Part shown: positions 14,764 through 21,778 of the stretch, one piece after another
How the letters are laid out: each line of letters opens with the position of its first letter
Position numbering within the stretch: position 1 is the first letter of the stretch
Origin: DSNY01 sp964539745
GTDB taxonomy: Bacteria; Pseudomonadota; Gammaproteobacteria; Burkholderiales; Burkholderiaceae_F
Length of the DNA: 23,107 bases
Reading direction: 5' to 3'
Assembly: GCA_964539745.1 (NCBI GenBank)
Contig: CAZIJU010000056.1
Location: 1-23,107 of the forward strand
Position numbers and translations under genes: made by a program
The notes under the pieces: generated by a model
What the model was told of the DNA's origin: nothing
What the model saw: only the letters and a program-made list of their open reading frames with translations
Databases searched by the model: none

Positions 14764-15119
14764 GCGCGGACTTCCGCGAGCAACTGCGCAAGCCGCCAGC
14801 GCAGCGCGCGCACCGCCAGTTCGCGCGCGATCAGCACGAAGCCCGCCAGCGCGGCAACGAAGCCGGCCCAGCCGGGCAGGCCGACCGCGCCGGCCAGCAT
14901 CGCACTGCCGATCAGCCCGACCCACACGATCGCATTGTTGCGGATGCCGTGCGTGCGCGGCGGCTCGTAGCCGACGAGCGCCTCGACCAGCCGGTCGCGT
15001 GCGGCCGCATCGGCAATGCCTGCGCGGTCGGCCGCGCGCGCGACCTCCGCGATTACCCACGCGCGCGACACCAGCCCGACGGCGGTCGGCGTGATGCGGT
15101 CGCGCCAATGGATCCGCAT
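14760..15119 (-). CDS. Small membrane protein, function unknown
   Basis: This 119-residue protein has a soluble N-terminal part (RDRITPTAVGLVSRAWVIAEVARAADRAG, then RDRLVEALVGYEPPRTHGIRNNAIVWVG) and two hydrophobic segments at about residues 67-84 and 86-104 (FVAALAGFVLIARELAV). I do not recognise a family. The coding look is good (biased codons, ordered helices). Its stop TAG and that of the ATPase gene share the palindrome CTAG at 14760-14763, so the two genes converge with a 4-base overlap. The ATG at 15119 is chosen because the sequence upstream of it is poorly conserved in character. Confidence 0.6.
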   Translation of the reverse strand: MRIHWRDRITPTAVGLVSRAWVIAEVARAADRAGIADAAARDRLVEALVGYEPPRTHGIRNNAIVWVGLIGSAMLAGAVGLPGWAGFVAALAGFVLIARELAVRALRWRLAQLLAEVRA

Positions 15120-15189
15120 GCAGACAGTGTATGACGCAGCGCCCGTCGCTGTCGTACGATCCGAGTCACCGCCACGAGGGCCGAATGCC

Positions 15190-15990
15190 ATGAACTTTCA
15201 TCCGAAGCTTGCCCGCGCGCTCATGCTGGCCTCGATGGCAGCGCTCGCAGCCGCGGCCGCCGCAGCCGAGCACCCGCGCATCACGCGACCGCAGGTGGAA
15301 GCGCCGGCGCGCGTGCTGTTCGTGGGCAACAGCTACTTCTACTACAACAACAGCCTGCACAATCATGTGCGCCGGCTCGCGATCGCGGCGGATCCCAGCC
15401 TCGAAAAGAAGCTTGCGTACAAATCGGCGACGATCGGCGGCGCGACCCTCGCGCATCACGACATCGAGTATCTGACCCGTCCCGGCCGCATCGGCGTGAA
15501 AGAGCCTTTCGAGCTCGTGATCCTGCAGGGCGGAAGCGCCGAGCCCTTGACCGAAGCCGGGCGCAGGCGCTTTCGCGACACCGCGATCGAGTTTTCGAAG
15601 GTGATTGCGTCGCGCGGCGGCGCCACGGCGCTGTACATGACGCACGCCTACGTCGCCCCGCACAAGCAGGCCGACCCGAACAATCTGCGGCTCATCGAGG
15701 CCGCGTACGTCGCGGTCGGCAACGAGATCGGCGCACTGGTGATCCCGGTCGGGCTCGCTTTCGAGGAAGCGGCACGGCGCCGACCCGAACTGCAGCTACA
15801 CCAGGATTACGACGGCTCGCATCCGTCGCTGCTGGGCACCTATCTCGCCGCCTGCACCGTGTACGCAAGCATCTACGGCCGCTCGCCGGTCGGCAACGGC
15901 TACGACTACTTCGGTCGCATCGACCGCGCCACGGCGACCTTCCTGCAGCAGGTGGCCGAGGACACGGTGAAGAAGTTCTTCGACCGCTAG
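15190..15990 (+). CDS. Exported SGNH-like hydrolase
   Basis: This 266-residue protein has a clear signal peptide (about 1-26, ending in AAAAAAAEH). Next comes ARVLFVGNSYFYYNNSL, with the SGNH-type block I motif G-N-S in which Ser would be the nucleophile. LVILQGGSAEPLTEAG is likely block III, and near the C-terminus DGSHPSLLGTYLAACTVYASIYG carries a D-x-x-H motif, the expected catalytic Asp and His. The usual residue that stabilises the oxyanion in block III (Asn) is not obvious. Related SGNH/GDSL proteins hydrolyse ester bonds of sugars or lipids in the periplasm. The substrate is unknown. The start is chosen at the signal peptide; GAGGG lies shortly upstream. Confidence 0.78.
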   Translation: MNFHPKLARALMLASMAALAAAAAAAEHPRITRPQVEAPARVLFVGNSYFYYNNSLHNHVRRLAIAADPSLEKKLAYKSATIGGATLAHHDIEYLTRPGRIGVKEPFELVILQGGSAEPLTEAGRRRFRDTAIEFSKVIASRGGATALYMTHAYVAPHKQADPNNLRLIEAAYVAVGNEIGALVIPVGLAFEEAARRRPELQLHQDYDGSHPSLLGTYLAACTVYASIYGRSPVGNGYDYFGRIDRATATFLQQVAEDTVKKFFDR

Positions 15991-16358
15991 CCTGCGCCAA
16001 GGGCGTCGCGCAGGCGATCGCCGACGGCGAGCCCCTGACGTGCAGCCGGCGCATTGACCGCACTGATCACGCCGCACGTCCAGGTATCGATAGCCTCGCC
16101 GATGCGCGCCGACGTGTGCGCAACCGCCACCGCCGCGATGCCGAGCGCTTCGAGTTCGGCCAGCGCCGCGATACCGGCGCCGTCCTTGCCGACGCCGGCG
16201 TCGTTGAACACGTACAGCTTCGCCGGCACGGCGGCCGCGTACCTGACCACGCTGCGGCCTGCGTGTGAGCCGGTGACGACGACGCAGCCCGCGTGCTCGG
16301 GCGCAGCTTGCGTGACCGAGTCGAGCAGAACGACACCGGCAGGCGGATCGGCGGCCAT
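15987..16358 (-). CDS. Uncharacterised protein with TGSHAG motif
   Basis: This 123-residue soluble protein reads as a single alpha/beta domain: LLDSVTQAAPEHAGCVVVTGSHAGRSVVRYAAA (residues 11-43), then KLYVFNDAGVGKDGAGIAALAELEALGIAAVAVAHTSARIGEA and CGVISAVNAPAARQGL. The VTGSHAG...FNDAG...KDGAGI pattern appears to be a conserved signature of a small family I recall only as hypothetical. I know no assigned function. It could bind a nucleotide or an anion through the glycine-rich loops. Its stop overlaps the stop of the upstream hydrolase by 4 bases, a tail-to-tail arrangement. A GAGAAG ribosome-like site lies upstream of ATG 16358. Confidence 0.68.
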   Translation of the reverse strand: MAADPPAGVVLLDSVTQAAPEHAGCVVVTGSHAGRSVVRYAAAVPAKLYVFNDAGVGKDGAGIAALAELEALGIAAVAVAHTSARIGEAIDTWTCGVISAVNAPAARQGLAVGDRLRDALGAG

Positions 16359-16532
16359 CGGACGCTTCTCGCGCAAGCGCGGCACGCTGTCAAGGGGCGA
16401 GTGAAGGCGATGGCCGATCCGCGCGCGGCCGGCGCAGCCGGCTGCGGCGCGCGACGACGCTTGCGTGCGCCCGGCGCTGCGGTGCGCTCGCCTGCGCTGC
16501 GCCCGCGGCCCGCGGCGGAAGGGCATGCGTAC

Positions 16533-17822
16533 TCACGGCTCGACCGCCAGCGCGCGCCAGGCGCTCGCGCCGATCGCACCGCCGTCGGCATCCAGCGCGA
16601 CGATGCGCCAGCGCAGTTGTTTGCCGCGATTGGCTTCGAGCACGAAAGGCGGCGCCGTGTAGGCGGAGGTCCGCGGTGCGAGCAGCGCGGCGAGCACTGT
16701 AGCGCCGTCGGCCTGCACCTCGAGCTTCAGCAGCGCGGCGCGCTCGCCGCTCACCCAACTGAACTCGAGCGGCGCGTCGGCCTTCACGCGCGCGTCGGCA
16801 TCGGGTGCGAACAGCCGCAACGCGCCGGTGGTCGCCGTCAGCGTTTCGAGCGCAGCGCCGCTGCCGACGTAGTAGCGCAGCACCGGCATCGGAAAGCCGG
16901 CCACCCCGCCGGCGTGCGCGATGCGGCCGCCGCCGGTGTTCGAGTCGGCCTCCTTGTCGTCGCTCGCCTCGATGCGCAGCAGGATCTTGTACGCGCCGTC
17001 GGTCTGATGCGGCAAGCGCCGCGGGTCGGGGCCCGTGATCACTGCTTCGCCGGTGGGCGGCAGGAACTGTTCGAACCGGTCCAGCAAGGTGTAGCGGCGC
17101 TGCTGCGCCCGGCGCTCCACCGGCAATGTGGCTTCGGTCAGCAGATCCTCGTCGGTCGGTTCCGGGTCACCCGGCATCACGACCTCCCAGCGCCCTTTCA
17201 GCGTGCCGGCGCCGTTGTAGCGGATGCGCGCTTCGAATCGCTGAGGCGTGGTGCCGCGTTCGACGGCGAGTACGGCGCCCGCCGCGGCATCGGCGAACCC
17301 CAGTTGCACGTCCATCAGCGCCAGCGGCACGCGCGCGCCGCCGCCCGTCATGCGGCAGGTGACAATGACGAACTTGTCGCCGCCGATGCCGCCGCCGAAG
17401 CGGCGTACGTAGAAGAACGCCGAGTTCAGTCCCGCCTGCGCGTCCTGATACGCGCGCCGCGCGACCGACGCCGGAATCGTCATGATGTCGGTGAAGTTGG
17501 CCACGCCGCCGCTCGCGCTCGGCCGCGAACGATCGAGCCGCAGCGGCAGCCGCCCGTAAACGGTGCCGGGCACGCACGGATCGGCTGTCTGCACCGCGAA
17601 CGGAAGCTGCAGATTCGGATTGGCGGCGAGCACCGCAGGCAGCAGCTCGCCGCACCAGAACGCCTCGACCGCGGTTTCGCCGGGATCGAGGCTCTGAAAC
17701 GTCAGGAACACCGTCGTCGGCCCCGACGCCCGCACGTTGACGCCGAACGGGTTGACCGCCGTGACCGCGGCGGCCGGCGCGCCGATCAGCAACGCGATGG
17801 CCAGCAGCGCAAATCGGATCAT
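16533..17822 (-). CDS. Exported protein of unknown function, downstream member of the surface operon
   Basis: This 429-residue protein has a signal peptide at 1-19 (RFALLAIALLIGAPAAA). It is beta-rich throughout: an N-terminal strand segment (NPFGVNVRASGPTTVFLTFQSL), a Cys pair at AFWCGELL and TADPCVPG, RRFGGGIGGDKFVIVTC, RFEARIRYNGAGTLKGRWEVV, then a last fibronectin-like segment from about residue 340 (LRLFAPDADARV, FSWVSG, LRWRIVALDADG). I recognise no enzyme motif. It looks like a secreted structural or binding protein. A strong ribosome site (AAGGAG, 7 bases from ATG) abuts the left end of the MITE-like element at 17835. Without that element the gene would start about 10 bases after the barrel gene, so the two were almost certainly an operon. 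Confidence 0.72.
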   Translation of the reverse strand: MIRFALLAIALLIGAPAAAVTAVNPFGVNVRASGPTTVFLTFQSLDPGETAVEAFWCGELLPAVLAANPNLQLPFAVQTADPCVPGTVYGRLPLRLDRSRPSASGGVANFTDIMTIPASVARRAYQDAQAGLNSAFFYVRRFGGGIGGDKFVIVTCRMTGGGARVPLALMDVQLGFADAAAGAVLAVERGTTPQRFEARIRYNGAGTLKGRWEVVMPGDPEPTDEDLLTEATLPVERRAQQRRYTLLDRFEQFLPPTGEAVITGPDPRRLPHQTDGAYKILLRIEASDDKEADSNTGGGRIAHAGGVAGFPMPVLRYYVGSGAALETLTATTGALRLFAPDADARVKADAPLEFSWVSGERAALLKLEVQADGATVLAALLAPRTSAYTAPPFVLEANRGKQLRWRIVALDADGGAIGASAWRALAVEP

Positions 17823-17834
17823 CGCCGTTCTCCT

Positions 17835-17855
17835 TAGCCCGGATATTTCACGAGG
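17835..17855 (+). repeat. Left inverted repeat of MITE-like element
   Basis: This 21-base end matches the reverse complement of 18063-18083 at 20 of 21 bases. It abuts the Shine-Dalgarno of the 429-residue exported protein gene. Confidence 0.85.
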
Positions 17856-18062
17856 GACGTGGGAATTGCGCGAGCGGATACGCGAGGCGGGTTGCGCGAG
17901 ACGGCCGCAGTCGCGTGCCCGCAGGCGCGCGCGAGGAGTTCAGCGCAAGATGACCGCGCAGCCGCCGCGCAAACCCGCGTAGCCCCGGCGAACCCAACTG
18001 GATCGCGGCCTGCGCGCTGCAAGTGCCGGCCGAAGCAGAACAATTCACGCATACGGGGGCGA

Positions 18063-18083
18063 CCTCGTGAGATATCCGGGCTA
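18063..18083 (-). repeat. Right inverted repeat of MITE-like element
   Basis: This is the partner of 17835-17855. On the minus strand its first three bases, TAG, serve as the stop codon of the beta-barrel gene. Confidence 0.85.
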
Positions 18084-20144
18084 CAACAGGCTCAACGACA
18101 GGCCCGCATCCCAGGCCCAGCTCGCGCCGCTCGTCGACAAGCCGAAACTCCCGTCGCGGCTGGCGTTTTCCTGGCGCACGTAACGCACGAACACCTGCCC
18201 CGGCAGCTTGCGGCCGTACGCCGGAATGCCGAAGCGCCACGTGAGCTGCGCCTGCGCATTGTTGTTGCTGGACGAGGCGAGATCGCGCGAATCCCCGCCG
18301 AGCGTACGGCCGGCGTTGGCGGCGAACGTGACGCCGTCGAGCAACTGCCAGTCGAATCCGCCGTTGCCGCCGCGCGTGGTCGTCTTCAGGTCCTTTTCGC
18401 GGCTGAAGTTTCGGTTCGTGTTCGCACCGAGGTTGAGGCTCAGTTTTTCGCCGACGCGCCAGCCGAAACTCAACTGGTGGCCGATGTTTTCGAAGTCGGC
18501 GTTCTCCCGGCCCGGCTGGCGATTGTCCTGGGTGGAACGCGCCAACGTATAACCGACGTTAAACGCGCCGCGCGTGACGTTCAAGGTAGCGTTGTGGCTG
18601 ACATTGCGCTGGTCCGGCCGATGCGTTACGGCAATGCCCGAATCTTCCGTCGCCGGCGCGTTGATCGCACGCTGGCGCACGACGGACGCCGTATAGCCGA
18701 GCTGCGGCCACCACGATTCGCCGTCGCCGCCAAACCACTGCGCCAGCGGCAGCGCGAGATTCGCGGCCAGGTTGTCGGTGCGCGTTTTCAGGATCGTCGG
18801 CACGTCGTCGAGGTTGTCTTCCTGGCGCGAGCCGCTGAGCTGAAGCTGCGCGGCGCCGAATTGCGTGGCGAGCGCCGCGCGGTTCAACTGCCGGTCGGGC
18901 GAAGACGAAGCGCCGATGCTTTTGTACAGCGGCTCGACGCGCTGATGGTGCACCGACAACGTCACGGTCAGCGGCTGCGTCTCCGACCAGCGCTTGGAGT
19001 TTTGCACGACATCGACGGCGAAATCGAGCTGGCGGCCGCTCGCGGTCGCGCGCTTGACGGGCTGCAATTCGCCGCCTTGCGCCAGCGCCGGGTCGAACGG
19101 ATTGCTGTAACGGCTGCGCGCGAACACCGCGTCGCCGCGCACGCGGTTGCCTGCGCTGCTGCCGGAAAGCCGCAGGCCCAGGCCCCGGCTTTCTTCGGCG
19201 TCGGGCACTTCGCCGCTGTTGAAGTTGCTGCGCGACTCGAGCCTGGCGTCGAGCGCCGCGATCTCGAACCGCAGCGCGCCGGGGCGGCCGCCGATCAGCT
19301 CCAGTCCCGCGGTGGCGCCGTGGATACGATGCTGCGCGCTCGTGAATCCGAAGAAGTCGTCGTAGCCGACGATGCTGGTGCCGTTCATCGCGTTGACCGA
19401 CAGGTCGAAGCGCTCGCCGAACTTCTGCGCCAGCGTCAGCCCGCGGCTGCCGTAACCGGCGAGCAGCAGCGGGTTGTTGCCGTAGCTGATGTGGCCGAGC
19501 GCAAGCGTCGTGCCACGGTAACGCAGGTTGACGACGTAGTCGGCGAGATCGACCTTCGGCGCGCGTTCGCCGAGTTCGCCGAAGCGCAGCGCCTCGTTGC
19601 GAAAACTGCTGCCGGTGGCGTTGAACTGTCCGTCGGCCTTGAATGCGCCGCGTGCGGCGTCGAACGCGAATCCGCCGCGGCCGGTGCCGTCGAAATACGT
19701 CGGCCGCGCCGAAAGCGTCGCGTCGCCGCGTGCACCTTCGTCAAAGCGCGCCTTGCCGCTTAAGTCGAGCTTCGGGCCGAACTTGCCGGACTCGAGGCCG
19801 GCCGCGTTCAGCACCTTCAGCGGAAACTTCGCCACTTCACGCCATTGGCCGGCTTCGATCAAGTACACGGCGAACGTCGATTCGCCCGCGGCCGGCCGCG
19901 CGAAGCGCAGATCGAAGGCGAGCACGCCGGGACGCGGCTGGCGCGCCATCGCGGTCACGTCGAGCGCGCCGGCGAAGAAGCGCAGCTCGGCCGCGCGTGC
20001 GGCAAGCGCCTGGTCGAGCTGCAGCGTGACGGTCGAGTCCGGCGCGATCCAGCGGTCGGCGAAGTCCGCGGTCACACTGGCGTGCGCGCCGGCCGCACAG
20101 GCGAGCGCGACGGCGAGCGGCAGCGCTTTGAGTGTCGAGGGCAT
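18081..20144 (-). CDS. Predicted outer-membrane beta-barrel protein
   Basis: This 687-residue protein has a signal peptide at 1-22 (LKALPLAVALACAAGAHA). An N-terminal periplasmic beta domain (about 23-110, VTADFADRWIAPDSTVTLQLDQ to WREVAKFPLKVLN) comes next. The rest is a long series of alternating polar/hydrophobic strands with Gly, Asn, Arg and Tyr turns (GFAFDAARGAFKADGQFNATG, LALGHISYGNNPLL, LSFGWRVGEKLSLNLGANTNRN, GQVFVRYVRQENASRD), as in large monomeric barrels. The C-terminus reads WAWDAGLSLSLL and lacks the usual terminal aromatic residue. I recognise no TonB box or plug domain. The ATG at 20144 is set by GGAG 7 bases upstream and the signal peptide. It follows the Cys-rich gene by 92 bases, and its stop lies in the MITE-like element. 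The function is unknown; export or surface display is inferred. Confidence 0.8.
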   Translation of the reverse strand: MPSTLKALPLAVALACAAGAHASVTADFADRWIAPDSTVTLQLDQALAARAAELRFFAGALDVTAMARQPRPGVLAFDLRFARPAAGESTFAVYLIEAGQWREVAKFPLKVLNAAGLESGKFGPKLDLSGKARFDEGARGDATLSARPTYFDGTGRGGFAFDAARGAFKADGQFNATGSSFRNEALRFGELGERAPKVDLADYVVNLRYRGTTLALGHISYGNNPLLLAGYGSRGLTLAQKFGERFDLSVNAMNGTSIVGYDDFFGFTSAQHRIHGATAGLELIGGRPGALRFEIAALDARLESRSNFNSGEVPDAEESRGLGLRLSGSSAGNRVRGDAVFARSRYSNPFDPALAQGGELQPVKRATASGRQLDFAVDVVQNSKRWSETQPLTVTLSVHHQRVEPLYKSIGASSSPDRQLNRAALATQFGAAQLQLSGSRQEDNLDDVPTILKTRTDNLAANLALPLAQWFGGDGESWWPQLGYTASVVRQRAINAPATEDSGIAVTHRPDQRNVSHNATLNVTRGAFNVGYTLARSTQDNRQPGRENADFENIGHQLSFGWRVGEKLSLNLGANTNRNFSREKDLKTTTRGGNGGFDWQLLDGVTFAANAGRTLGGDSRDLASSSNNNAQAQLTWRFGIPAYGRKLPGQVFVRYVRQENASRDGSFGLSTSGASWAWDAGLSLSLL

Positions 20145-20236
20145 CGGTTGTCTCCGGCTCGGATCACTTAAACGCGCTGCGCCGGCGAAAACGGACAGCG
20201 CGCCCCGCCGCGGCATGCGGCCGGGCGCACCGCAGT

Positions 20237-20713
20237 TCATTGATAAAGGGTCACGTCGACGTACTGGTTCGTCGACTGCGTCACGTTGCGGTAGCAACGG
20301 TCGACTTGATTGGTGCGAATCTCGCGCTGCGCGTGCGTCGGCGGGCAGGGCAGTGCCGGCCCGCTCACCAGACCGGCCGCGGTACAGCGGTCGTGTCCGG
20401 CGGGCAGCGCTCCGCCCGGCGATTCGTCGGACGCCACGTATGCGCCGGGCGGCAGACACGGCTGGTAGTTCGCCAGGTAGTCGCGCACGGTGGTGTTCAC
20501 CGTGCGGCGGCAGTACGCGTAGGGCGGATTGCTGTTGCCGTTGAGCAGCAGCGTGTAGCCGCTTGCGCAGCGGCCCTTCTCGACGGCGTTGACGCTGGTG
20601 GCCTGCGCGCGGGCGGCGTCGGCGCAGCCGATCGCGGCGAGCACGATCGCGAGGTGCAACGCGCGACGGCGAACGGCGAGAGTCCGATCGAAGCGGGGGG
20701 ACGAAGGTTTCAT
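20237..20713 (-). CDS. Cys-rich exported protein, function unknown
   Basis: This 158-residue protein has a long signal peptide with a basic n-region (RRRALHLAIVLAAIGCADAARAQA, cleavage near residue 38). The mature part has six cysteines (RCASGY, YCRR, PCLPP, RCTAAG, PCPPT, RCYRN), enough for three disulfides. It is Asn/Thr/Tyr-rich (NGNSNPPYAYC, RTVNTTVRDYL, NVTQSTNQYVDVTLYQ). I recognise no family. The ATG at 20713 has a strong AGGAG ribosome site 7 bases upstream. It is the first gene of the presumed surface operon and lies downstream of the response regulator. It may be a surface-exposed binding or structural protein that partners the barrel. This is inference from position only. Confidence 0.68.
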   Translation of the reverse strand: MKPSSPRFDRTLAVRRRALHLAIVLAAIGCADAARAQATSVNAVEKGRCASGYTLLLNGNSNPPYAYCRRTVNTTVRDYLANYQPCLPPGAYVASDESPGGALPAGHDRCTAAGLVSGPALPCPPTHAQREIRTNQVDRCYRNVTQSTNQYVDVTLYQ

Positions 20714-20875
20714 CGTGCGACTCCTGGGTGCGGTTGGCGGGGCGAAAGCGCCGGCAAGACAAGACGCTGCCGACGGCACGCAGTGTTGGCGCACCGGCGG
20801 CGCTTTGGCATCCCAGGAAGTCAGGAGAAAACGGGGACGTGAAAATCGGCGCCCGCGGCGGCGCCGCTGAACGCG
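20714..20875 (-). promoter_or_regulatory. Upstream region of the surface operon
   Basis: This gap of 162 bases precedes the Cys-rich gene. It contains CCCAGGAAGTCAGGAG at 20812-20827, nearly identical (14 of 16) to 21690-21705 in the kinase/regulator intergenic region. A shorter related sequence, CCCAGGAGTC, occurs on the minus strand at the ribosome site. I see no confident -35/-10 pair. Regulator binding is inferred. Confidence 0.4.
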
Positions 20876-21526
20876 CTACCGGCGCGGCGCGGGTACCAGC
20901 CCGAGCTGGATCGCCTGGAACACCGCTTCGCCGCGCGAGTTCACTTCGAGCTTGCGGTAGATCTGCTTGATGTGCGAGGTGACCGTCGTTTCGGCCATGC
21001 CGAGCACTTCCCCGATGCGCGCGTACGACAGGCCCTTGGCGATCAACTGCAGCACTTCCTGTTCGCGCCGCGTCAGGCGCGGCGCATCGGCCGGCGGCGC
21101 CGCGGCCTGGAAGCGCTTCAGCAGATGGCGCGCGATCGCGGCGCTGATCGGCGATTCGCCCGCGATCAGCCGCAGGATCGCGGCGCCGATCGCTGGGCCG
21201 TCGGCGTCCTTCAGCAGATAGCCGGTGGCACCGGCCTCGATCGCCCCGAGGACGTGCGCCTCGTCGCCGAACACGCTGATCACCATCGCGTCGGCGTCAG
21301 CCGCGCAGCGCCGCAACGCGCGGATGACGTCGATGCCGCTGCCGTCCGGAAGCTCCAGATCGACCAGGGCCACGCGCGGCACGCACTCCGGGCACGCGAG
21401 CAGGGCCAGCGCGGCGGCGCGGTCGCCGACGGCGGCGGCGACCGCGAGCCCCGGCGTCGCGCGCACGATGTTCACCAGCCGCTCGCGCGTGGCGGGGTCG
21501 TCTTCGACGATCAGTACGTCGTGCAT
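20876..21526 (-). CDS. LuxR/NarL-family response regulator
   Basis: This 216-residue regulator has a receiver domain (VLIVEDDPATRERLVN with the acidic pair, PRVALVDLELPDGSGID with the phosphoacceptor Asp in VDLELPDG, VISVFGDEAH with Ser at the conserved Thr/Ser site, and GYLLKDAD with the conserved Lys). A LuxR-type helix-turn-helix follows at 150-216 (LTRREQEVLQLIAKGLSYARIGEVLGMAETTVTSHIKQIYRKLEVNSRGEAVFQA). The ATG at 21526 is chosen. The longer in-frame GTG adds only five residues. It diverges from the sensor kinase gene starting at 21779, its likely partner. The surface operon lies 162 bases downstream on the same strand and is a likely target. Confidence 0.92.
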   Translation of the reverse strand: MHDVLIVEDDPATRERLVNIVRATPGLAVAAAVGDRAAALALLACPECVPRVALVDLELPDGSGIDVIRALRRCAADADAMVISVFGDEAHVLGAIEAGATGYLLKDADGPAIGAAILRLIAGESPISAAIARHLLKRFQAAAPPADAPRLTRREQEVLQLIAKGLSYARIGEVLGMAETTVTSHIKQIYRKLEVNSRGEAVFQAIQLGLVPAPRR

Positions 21527-21689
21527 CGCTGCAGTGTGCACGCGCGGCGCCGCGTTCGGCAACGTGGCCGCACGCGGCTGCAGACGAGCTGGACAGCCGC
21601 AACGCGAAATCGCAGGGCGCAGGTCGAACGCATGCGGTCGGCTCCGGGGTTTGCCGTTCAGTGTGCGGCGATCGGCGCCCCGGCCGTAC

Positions 21690-21705
21690 CCCAGGAAATG
21701 AGGAG
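21690..21705 (+). promoter_or_regulatory. Candidate shared regulator-binding motif
   Basis: CCCAGGAAATGAGGAG differs at two of 16 positions from CCCAGGAAGTCAGGAG at 20812-20827. One copy lies between the divergent kinase and regulator genes. The other lies upstream of the surface operon. This is where sites for an autoregulated two-component system would be expected. No experimental support is visible in the sequence. Confidence 0.35.
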
Positions 21706-21778
21706 CCGCAGACTTGCACGCCAGGCGGCGCGTAAGCTGCGGCGCGGTGCGGATCGCGGCAGCGAAGGAGGTACAAGC

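Larger units (their letters stand above)
17835..18083. mobile_element. MITE-like element with 21-bp inverted repeats, TA target
   Basis: The 249-bp element is flanked by inverted repeats TAGCCCGGATATTTCACGAGG (17835-17855) and the complement of TAGCCCGGATATCTCACGAGG (18063-18083), differing at one base. It has no coding frame of note and is too short for a transposase. The ends begin and finish with TA. Removing the element plus one TA gives a clean join, TTGTAAGGAG, so TA target duplication, as in IS630/Tc1-type elements, is likely. Internal direct repeats (TTGCGCGAG at 17866 and 17890) add to its structured look. The right end supplies the stop codon TAG of the barrel gene. No second copy was seen in the window. 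Confidence 0.72.

Noticed and set aside
12202..15108. A 968-codon minus-strand frame opposite the copper ATPase
   Set aside because: Arg/Asp/His-rich composition without motifs, and it mirrors the strongly supported ATPase gene.
17859..19763. A 634-codon plus-strand frame opposite the beta-barrel gene
   Set aside because: Low-complexity Arg/Ala/Val text, no ribosome site, no domain. The minus-strand barrel with signal peptide and ribosome site explains the region.
20722..20731. CCCAGGAGTC on the minus strand as a third copy of the shared motif
   Set aside because: It coincides with the Shine-Dalgarno sequence of the Cys-rich gene, which by itself explains AGGAG.
18081..20762. Extended start of the barrel frame giving 893 residues
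   Set aside because: The extension runs out of frame through the Cys-rich gene and is Arg-rich. The ATG at 20144 has a ribosome site and begins a signal peptide.
21527..21778. Standard sigma-70 promoters between kinase and regulator
   Set aside because: A TTGCCG near 21651 has no convincing -10 at the right distance. I could not support a specific promoter.
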